Origin: Oopsacas minuta
Taxonomy: Eukaryota; Porifera; Hexactinellida; Lyssacinosida; Leucopsacidae
DNA length: 37,056 nt
Assembly (NCBI GenBank): GCA_024704765.1
Contig: JAKMXF010000305.1
Span: 1 to 37,056 of the forward strand
Direction of reading: 5' to 3'
Shown here: positions 29,662-37,056 of the stretch, piece by piece
Position numbering within the stretch: position 1 is the stretch's first letter
Layout: each line of letters opens with the position of its first letter
Position numbers and translations under genes: made by a program
The notes under the pieces: generated by a model
Told to the model about the DNA's origin: nothing
The model's input: only the letters and a program-made list of their open reading frames with translations
Database searches by the model: none

Positions 29662-30014
29662 CAGGGTTGGGGCTAATTCCGACTTTCATCGATTACACAT
29701 CTTGTTGTAATCATAATCGTAATCAAATTTATAAAGAGTGTAACATAATCATTCTTTTTTCTTGGGGTTAATTATTTTTGAATTTTGGATATGTACAATT
29801 TCATTCCCATGGTTTATATTTCAATTACAATCACACGGAACAAATTCTCACTTTTGTATCTTATACACTTTCAATTTTCTGATTAGCAGCAAACCGTAAT
29901 CATTGTCATAATCTTGCAAAAATTTATATTCAGCTTTTGAATCGTAGTCTTAATCGCTTTATAATTATCGTGATCTTAATTCAATTCACCAGAATTTATT
30001 CGGCCCCAACTTTG
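29662..30014. mobile_element. GATTAC-rich hAT-type MITE, copy 2
   Basis: The element starts CAGGGTTGGGGCTAATTCCG and ends GGCCCCAACTTTG, with interior words such as gattacac, taatcgtaatc and aatcgtagtc in both orientations. Its own target duplication can be read once the 849-bp hAT is removed: TATATGAT at 28797-28804 on the left and TATATAAT at 30015-30022 on the right, 7 of 8 identical. The first three bases (CAG) are shared with the duplication made by the later hAT. A related copy is at 11790-12143. Confidence 0.75.
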
Positions 30015-30049
30015 TATATAATTGCTTTTTCTACCATATAGGTTCTCTC

Positions 30050-32454
30050 TAAGGCTGTCGACGAATCCCCATTATCTAAGACCCGGATATCGAATCCTTG
30101 GGCACAGAATACTCGGGTATTTGAATTACAGTGGGATTACATGCTTTTTTTCTTACCTAAAAAGCACATTAAGTCTGCCCATTATATTGCGATATATGTT
30201 AGTCAATCATGCTAAATAGCAATATGATTTAATACAATGGATAACTAAAGACCTATCGTATTATCCTGTCATCAACTAGTAGTAATATTCTGTCAGTCCA
30301 CTATTTTGTAGTATCCTTGAAATGACCTTTCAGAAATACTAATGCATCCAAGGAGGAGTCACTTAAACTAGATCTTAACTTCGTGTTGAAAGGCCTGCTG
30401 CGGAAAATGCTCTTTTTGCTTCTACACTGGTAGGAGGGATAGTATATAGGGATTGTTCCAGCAACTGTAAATTAGAGGATTTACTACAAGTAGACTCAAA
30501 AAGGCTGAATTCTTTAGCCAGAAAATGAAAGTCGTCTTCAAGAATTTTGTTAGTTGTGGATTTGCGAGTAGATTTCCTTAGTTCATCGAGCATTAGACTT
30601 TTGGAAGGAACAAGATTCAAATTTGATAATTCAGTGGTGTTATTAATTTGTGTTGTGTTAGCCTCAATAATATCATTAGTCTCCGCTTGAATTGGGTGTA
30701 GACGTTTGAGTATACCTTTAGCAGTCTTTAGCATGTCGGATTTCTTTATAGAATTATTGATAGATGCTGGATTAAGGAGATATTTCATTAAAGCAACTAT
30801 TTCAATTACTCTTCTGTCATCTATACGTTCCTTTAGGGTTTGAAATACATCAAGTGCCGGTTGTGACCCAATATTATCAATTTGTGAATACATGAAATTA
30901 AATATTCCTTCTGCCGTTAATTGATTAGAATCTCGGCTACATAATGAAGCAACTGCGATTTCTACAGGCTATGGACATTTATGGATATCATCAAGCATTT
31001 CCCATTCATGTTCATAGATGGTAATGATACATGAAACATCAATTAGTGCTTTACTTAATGGTTTTTTCAGTTTCAAAAACCGCTCAATCATAGTGAGTAA
31101 ACTGCTCCATCTAGTTTTGCAATCAAGGATTAATTTTCAATTCCTTTCCGTTTCGAATTTCCTTAACATAACCCTGGAGAATATCATTTTTTGTTGGAGA
31201 TTTCTAAACAACCTTGCAATTATTCTGACCTTATTTATTACGAGCTTCAAATGATGCTTTAGAATCGGTAATATGATATCTATATCATATGGGTCACAAA
31301 TTTCATCATCATCATGAAGCATGTGATCGTGAAGTTCTTCATTCAATTCAACCGGTGAATTTCCGAGTATTTCAATGCTATCGTTAGTTTTGGGATCATA
31401 GAGAACATCACAAACTGCAAGATGGATGGCATGAGCAAAGCAAATTTGGTGAATTGGTTTACAAAGTTTTCCCATTTTGGTCATAACTGAGGCACCATTA
31501 GGTACCACTGCTACAACGTGTTAATTTGATGAATATCGAATTCCTCATGTTTAGATTCAAGAATTCCTTTTGCAGTTCCGGCCGGCATGGTGTTAAATAT
31601 TCTAGCAAGTCCAAGGATCCAAACTTGGAGTTTTAGATGGAGATTGAGACTCATGTACCGTCTGTTGAAATTTGAAGATATTCATCAAGAGTTATACTAA
31701 ATCGAGCATTGTTCTCGAGTATTTCAGCTAATTCTTGCTTAATAGAAGATTTCACTTGTAAAACTATATTCTCTAACTCTGATTGATATAGTAGAATGGC
31801 TCTTCGGTTGTATAAAACCCTTTGCTGATAAGGATGACCTGATAAACTTACTCTGGGAAATTCTTAAATAACTAAATCCATCTTCCGTAGCTAATCGGGA
31901 TAATACTTCACCTAGAGATTGCTGATTAGTGTAATCAAGAAGAGAAACTTGCTTATCATCCAGTTTGATCCTCTTACCTGAAAAAGTGTCCCCTTAGCTT
32001 CTTGAGCATCATCGAGCTTGTTGTGTACGGAAAATAAATGTTTTCTAAGAGCACTTGTACTTCCACCACTACAGCTGAGAATATTACCTGAAATGCATAG
32101 GGAACATTTTACTTTTTCGCCAAATATCTCAAACTGCTTCCAAACTAATGATTTTGATTTAGTTGTTGCCATTTTTCTTTCAAATTGATCAGGACTAACA
32201 TCTATTTAGTATTCATATACTATATATTATACATTGTTATTGTTGATCGGTTACCTTTGAGGATTCCACTAAATATTTTACAGGATTAATTGAATTAGTT
32301 CATTTGTATTCAATATACAATGAACACTATACTATTCCTTGTATAATATTATATTACCCAGGTACCCGAGGCTTCAATTACCCGGGTATCGAATATTAAT
32401 CGGATTATAGGAACCGAGTATACCCGGGTCTGAGAGAACCGGGTCCCACCACCA
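30050..32454 (-). mobile_element. hAT transposon with BED-finger transposase and 8-bp duplication
   Basis: The flanks carry GTTCTCTC at 30042-30049 and again at 32455-32462. The left end begins TAAGGCTGTCGACGAATCC. The right end, reverse complemented, begins TGGTGGTGGGACCCGG. The terminal repeats are only loosely similar. Both subterminal regions contain acccgg and ctcgggta words. One transposase pseudogene is on the minus strand. Its reading frame closes at 30301, about 250 bases from the left end, and starts about 280 bases from the right end. Confidence 0.85.
30301..32172 (-). pseudogene. hAT transposase with BED zinc finger, broken
   Basis: The ATG at 32172 opens MATTKSKSLVWKQFEIFGEK. 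A BED finger follows, VKCSLC...STSALRKHLFSVH, with the Cys pair and His pair intact. Further on, MVPNGASVMTKMGKL and ICFAHAIHLAVCDVL (Asp and CxxH regions) are followed by HEWEMLDDIHKCP and SQIDNIGSQPALDVFQTLKE. YTIPPTSVEAKRAFSAAGL is the dimerisation signature. A one-base shift at about 30376 then gives TKLRSSLSDSSLDALVFLKG and the natural stop at 30301. Stops and frameshifts occur near 31960, 31830, 31520 and 30970. The fragment at 7280-7810 is a relative. Confidence 0.87.
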
Positions 32455-32463
32455 GTTCTCTCT

Positions 32464-33548
32464 ACTTATAGAGTCGATATTCTTTATTCTCATAAGTTTA
32501 TGGGACTCAATATTGCGGTGCTTCGATTTTCACTTTTGTTTGAAAGCACACATCGCTCATCCTTTCTATTCTCTATATGTTCGGTATTGGTTTATTTTGT
32601 AAATTTTGAATGGAATATATTGGGACGTGGTAGTACCGCGATATATTATTGCAATGGTGCTGATCTGATATTTGTCCATTTTCATTCAAATTTTGTGAAA
32701 AATCTAGTTTGAGAACTATAAGAGATCTACCGCCTTATTCACTAAGATGTTAAGCACTAAGTTCTAACTTAATTCCATGAGTTCAAACTTGTTCGTATTC
32801 ACTTGTAGTTAAGGTTGAACTTAAGTACAAACATTTTGCTATGATGTTTGATGAAACATTTGTTATAGACACTATTTGTTTGATTTTATGTAGTCATCAA
32901 TAATTAGTATCACTTTCTTATAACCGATCAATCCCAGTTATTTGCTAGGTAGCTAGTGGGACATTTGTGTACAATTTGTTTGAACTTTTGAGTCAGAAAT
33001 TTTTAGTGACCCTTGTGTACAAAGCTACTGCGAGTTTATGTAATATTTTGACTACCGACTACGAGATGTATCGTAATTTTCGCTACATGAGTGCCAGCTG
33101 TGTGTTATCTCTGAAATATTTATAATATTCTCAATTGATTCTTATTTACATTGACAGACTAATTGAATCATTCAGTATAGCATTTTTATTTGAGTTCTAA
33201 AAATATCAGCACATATTTTTAATAATTATTATTAATAATAATCCACCTAAATTGCGAATTTCATAGTTTTTTAGATGGTGATACTTTTCATATAGGGTTT
33301 TGCTATTTCTTTTAGCAATTTGTATTTTCGATTCGACTCAGATTACTAAGTTTCCACAATTGCATAATAAAAGCATTTCACATTCTTTTTATACCAGAAA
33401 GTTATATATCCATGTATCTTTCACTTGGGTGGCAACATAACCACTTTGAGCCTTATTAACATCTGCCTTTAGCTTGTGAGCAGGGACAAATTTTCCAAGG
33501 AGAATGTTTCAAACATGTTTTGTGTAAATAATTTGGTCGCTCTACTAC
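32464..33548. other. AT-rich spacer
   Basis: I recognise no gene. A 70-codon ORF at 32500-32712 is the only open frame of note and has no domain. At 32730-32830 the string accgccttattcactaagat is followed by gttaagcactaagttctaac, and related words recur about 60 bases later in inverted order. It could be a MITE end but is not definable. Confidence 0.4.
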
Positions 33549-33550
33549 TA

Positions 33551-34866
33551 GGGCGTTCAATAAGTCTTGCGGGCGATATCAAAGAATATGATATAAACAC
33601 TATACCCACTAATTCACTATATTATTTATTCAAAGTAATCTCCTCCTGCAGATACACAAAGTTTTAACCTTTCTACCCACTTGTAAAACGTATTTCTGTA
33701 TCTTCTTCGGGGATGGATTTGAAGTGTTAGTACAGGCCCGTTCCGAGTGCTTGTGAATTGTTAAAATCTTTGTCTTGAAGGTAGATTTTAAGCTTGGGAA
33801 TAGCCAAAGATCAGACAAAGTTGGTCTGATGAGTATGGAGAAGTAATTCTAACCCTTCTACATCCAAGAAATTTTGGTAAGCTTAGCTGTATGGGAACTG
33901 GCGTTATCAATTAAAATCTTAATTCCTCGAGTTCCGGTTTTCGGGCGGCACTTTCTGTATTTTTTATAAAATTTGGAAGCATTTGCCCTGTAAAGAAAGT
34001 AACAGTGACGGCCTTACCACTCTCACAAGGTAATTGCAAGGCAATTCCATGACTACTGAAGAAGATGGTATACATAATCTTAGGTTTTCTGAAGTCGGGC
34101 CTAGGAATTTTCGCTGGTTGTTCGTCGCCTCTCACCCATGATCACTTCTTATACTTGCTATATGGTGTTGAATAGTACACCCACGTCTCGTCACCAGTAG
34201 TAATCTCTGTTAGGCATCTAGAATCGCAGTTCTCATAAGTTTCCAAGAGTTTCTTGGCAATATTCAGTCGTGCCCAACCTTTGATTCTCACTGAGCTTAT
34301 GCGGGACCCATTTCCCACAAATCGATCGGTAGCCAAGCTCAGTCGTCAGAATTGTATGAATAGCTCCCGATGAAATCTCCATACTTTGTTCTAAGTGATT
34401 GACAGTAATGCACTTGTCTTCCATGACAATACTTTCAATGAGTGCGATATTCTCTGAAGTGGTGGCGGATACCAGTCCTCCAGATCGAGGCAAATCTGTG
34501 ACATCAGCATCACCAGATCTAAAACGGGCAGCACATCGCTATGCAGTAGATCTGGAAGGGCAATCCATGCATAATATCTCCTGTAACTCGCTGAAGATCT
34601 GTACGAGCTGGATCTTGAGTATTGTGCGAAACTCTATGTAAGCTCGCCATTTGAGGTTGAAATTATAATCCTTTGAAGCCATAATTCGACAGTAGGTATA
34701 AATTGGCTACACGTAATTATCTCAAACATTCATAATTTGTATTGAATAAGCTTGAAACTTTCAGTATATGGAGTTTAACTATATGGGCTTATAATATATG
34801 AAATTTAGATATATTACTTGACTAATTCCTAAGATATATCATGACCCGCAAGACTTATTGAACGCC
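33551..34866 (-). mobile_element. Mariner element with near-perfect ends
   Basis: The left end GGGCGTTCAATAAGTCTTGC (then GGG) follows TA at 33549-33550. The right end has the exact reverse complement GCAAGACTTATTGAACGCC over 22 bases to 34866, after which the expected C and TA are altered (ATCATA). Length is about 1.32 kb, standard for mariner. It encodes one broken transposase on the minus strand. Confidence 0.9.
33626..34682 (-). pseudogene. Mariner transposase, broken; all three Asp readable
   Basis: The ATG at 34682 opens MASKDYNFNLKWRAYIEFRT. The helix-turn-helix region ends at RCAARFRSGDADVTDLPRSG, followed by ISSGAIHTILTTELGY and KWVPHKLSENQR. TGDETWVYYSTPYSKY has the first catalytic Asp. 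After a TGA, SWVRGDEQPAKIPRPDFRKP follows, then IKILIDNASSHTAK with the second Asp (in another frame) and SDLWLFPSLKST with the third. FYKWVERLKLCVSAGGDYFE closes the gene at 33626, giving about 352 codons. One TAG near 34545, the TGA at about 34146 and about four frameshifts break it. This is a mariner lineage distinct from the two others in the window. Confidence 0.88.
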
Positions 34867-34867
34867 A

Positions 34868-35053
34868 TCATATAATCCCAGTATTGTTGAAACTAATCAA
34901 TGCCTATCTATAAAACGTTCCCAAATCTGCATTAAAAATAATTCATAATTATATTTTATTTTGATAAGGATTACAATATCAATTAGCATTGTTTTCGCAA
35001 GATGAATTGAGCATAAAAATCTAACAGGAAATCAATTCTTATCACCTTATATA
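34868..35053. other. Short AT-rich spacer
   Basis: Nothing recognisable between the mariner and the palindromic element. Confidence 0.5.
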
Positions 35054-35965
35054 CTCTAAGTGGACAAAAGTTTATTATCACACAAATATATTGTCATAAA
35101 TTGTATACTCTTTCCCGATCCTATATATTGTGTAATCTATATTCGTAGCTGCTATCTAGTAATTTGTATAGAATAACAGACGTTTTTCAAGAATTTCAAA
35201 AAATATTTTCGATTTACACTTTTTGAAGTTGTTAATTATTAATACTTATTAGATAATTATTGATATTCAAAATATGTGGTAATTCAAAGCCTATTAAGAA
35301 TCTATAATTTCTGACTTGATATTTGAATTCTACGTAGGTAAGTTACCCCAGATTGAAATTTCAAATCGGATTGAACAATTTCTACCAGAGTTATGGATGA
35401 ATTTCAATTTGTGCCATTTGTGCCACCTTTTTCCCAAGGTGGCACAAGTGGCCGCTACCAAGAGGTTATTATGGAATTCAAGGGTTAGCATAGTCATATC
35501 ATTCGAAATATTACTTCGACTTATTCCTCCTAGCCCTAGTTGCTTGCCTTGTAGTAGCGCTTTTTCCTGCCACCTGTGCCACTTTTTAAAATAAGTGGCA
35601 CAAGTAGGGCAAATTGAAATTCTTCTATAACTTTAGTAAAAATTGTTCAATCCGATTGGAAATTTCAATCTGGGGTAACTTCCCTACGTAGAATTCAAAT
35701 ATCAAGTCAGAAATTATAGATTCTTAATAGGCTTTGAATTACCACGTATTTTGAATATCAATAATTATCTAATAATTATTAATAATTAACACCTTCAAAA
35801 AGTGTAAATCGAAAATATTTTTTGAAATTCTTGAAAACATATGTTATTCTATGCAAATTACTGGATAGCATCTACGAATATAGAGTAGACAATCTATAGG
35901 AGCGGAAAGAGTATACAATTTATGACAATATATTTGTCTGTTGTAATACTTTTGTCCACTTAGAG
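35054..35965. mobile_element. Palindromic foldback element, copy 2
   Basis: The ends are CTCTAAGTGGACAAAAGT and its reverse complement, with TA on each side (35052-35053, 35966-35967). From about 25 bases inward both arms match the element at 15030-15968 closely, including acacaaatatattgtcataa, the gtggcac hairpin and the central spacer. The outer tip is different (CTCTAAGTGG instead of CAGTCAAGGG). There is no coding sequence. A 92-codon ORF at 35316-35594 lies in the arm and is accidental. Confidence 0.85.
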
Positions 35966-35967
35966 TA

Positions 35968-37056
35968 TATACATTGCTTAGGCTATCAGAACGCTCAAAG
36001 GACTTTCGAGGCCATGTTGTGCATTTATGATTTTTAGAATTGCAATATACAATGTATTCAAAATATTGTTCAAATATTTAGGAAAGATTTAGCATCATCT
36101 CTAAACACACGGTAAAATGTTAGTTTGTGGTGGAATTGAGGAATTTTGAATTATACAGAAACAATTAATAGAAGTTAATTCGTAGTACATGACATGAGTT
36201 AATAGTTTTGGTATATTGGGAACATATTCTAAAACAACACCAATATCAGTAACCAAATTGACCTAGCACCTTGAATTGGGACAGTATATTTGTCTGGCAC
36301 TTAACTGGGTAATCAGTGCCAAGTGCGTCTGCAATAATGAATGTCGGACATCAGAAGCAAATGAATTGTGGCGCAGCCAATGTTAAAAATGTAATTAAGT
36401 TAGGCGGCTCAGCGCTTCCTGCGAGCAGCGTTCTAGGACTAACATTTTTCCCACAAGCGTAACTAGGCTCCTGGGTCTGATGGGCAGGTGCTACCACAAT
36501 GTCTTAGTTCCGCATAAGCCGCTTCTGTAAAAGTGGGGCTGCCATGGCCTACCCCAGGAATCTCACTAGCGATGCATCCTATTTATTCAACGTGTTAATA
36601 TTAATGTCTTGTGAAGGTATCTGTAAGTGATGCTGTAGAAACCAAATTTGATCAGTTATAACCCACTCCTTGGACCCTATTTAATTCGTTCCTTTTTTGA
36701 CACCATCATACTTATGACGTTTGTTGTCTATTTGAAGACGCAGCACACCCCTGCCTGAACACACAAAATATTCTAAATGACAAGATAATGAATTATCATA
36801 CATTTATGGTTGAATCATGAACAACAGATACTACCATACTTATCAAGAATACACGTGGCTGTGTTATAACACCTAAAATGAATAACACAACTCAACAAGA
36901 TTTCTCCTCAGAGATCACATACATTTATCTTAGCATACTTTTGAATGCTGAACTCGAATCTGCAATCAGAATTTCTCTAGCATGTCTAGTTATTCTGAAA
37001 TCCAATATCCATTTTTTCAATAGTATAGTATTACCCAGTTACTAAATTGCTATATA
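35968..37056. other. Spacer with a GC-rich patch at 36394-36570
   Basis: Most of the stretch is AT-rich and featureless. From 36394 (aggcggctcagcgcttcctg) to about 36570 (gaatctcactagcgatgc) the composition becomes strongly GC-rich. No ORF, tRNA cloverleaf, polymerase III box B or transposon terminus could be identified in it. It could be a fragment of a SINE, another repeat or a conserved non-coding element. Confidence 0.4.

Noticed and set aside
29486-29710. Proline-rich 74-codon ORF
   Set aside because: It spans the right end and duplication of the 849-bp hAT element and is produced by the C-rich terminus.
28808-30014. One single hAT element from 28808 to 30014
   Set aside because: The exact ATGATCAG duplication closes the first element at 29656, and the remainder has its own ends and duplication.
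36394-36570. tRNA or 5S rRNA gene
   Set aside because: No box B (GGTTCGANTCC), no cloverleaf and no match to the 5S core sequence that I can see.

Overview
This window reads as intergenic DNA from an AT-rich animal genome. Nothing looks prokaryotic: there are no operons, Shine-Dalgarno sites or densely packed long ORFs. The eukaryotic DNA-transposon superfamilies (Tc1, mariner, pogo-like, hAT, MULE, Chapaev-like) and their abundance suggest an invertebrate, possibly an arthropod. A sea-louse-type copepod is only a guess from the mariner and Tc1 flavour. I find no convincing complete host gene, tRNA or rRNA. I see no reverse transcriptase, so retroelements appear to be absent.

Layout, left to right. 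(1) 100-1470: a complete-ended Tc1 element (DD34E, TA target site). It is followed at 1491-2404 by the C-terminal part of a ZMYM-type hAT transposase. (2) 3264-4407: a degenerate foldback flanked by copies of an ~80-bp repeat. (3) 4767-4951: a 185-bp pogo-type MITE with perfect 24-bp ends. (4) 6061-7119: a decayed mariner on the minus strand, then a hAT fragment (7280-7810). (5) 8207-11778: a second mariner split by a 2.3-kb pogo-like element (9097-11391) that landed on a TA. (6) 11790-12143: a GATTAC-rich hAT-type MITE. (7) 12399 to beyond 18130: a Charlie/ZBED5-type hAT split by a 3.86-kb Chapaev-like element (13008-16864, CACGGG ends, ~410-bp inverted repeats, ACAC duplication), which is itself split by a 939-bp palindromic element (15030-15968). 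(8) 18870-22221: a ZMYM-type hAT with a pogo-like MITE inside (19162-19426). (9) 22640-23745: a decayed MULE transposase on the plus strand. (10) 24-28 kb: largely featureless AT-rich DNA, ending in one small ORF (28267-28560) that could be an exon. (11) 28563-30022: three small elements stacked at one site. (12) 30050-32454: another hAT with both ends and an 8-bp duplication. (13) 33551-34866: a mariner with nearly perfect ends. (14) 35054-35965: a second copy of the palindromic element. (15) 36394-36570: an unexplained GC-rich patch.

The genes do not work together. They are independent mobile elements layered by successive insertion, and every transposase I could follow carries stops, frameshifts or a lost catalytic residue. 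The most interesting one is the Chapaev-like element. Its transposase has an N-terminal cysteine pattern resembling the N-terminal region of vertebrate RAG1, as described for N-RAG/Chapaev transposons. At both nested junctions in the 12.4-18.1 kb block, removing the insert and one target-site copy gives an open reading frame across the join, which supports the inferred order of insertion.
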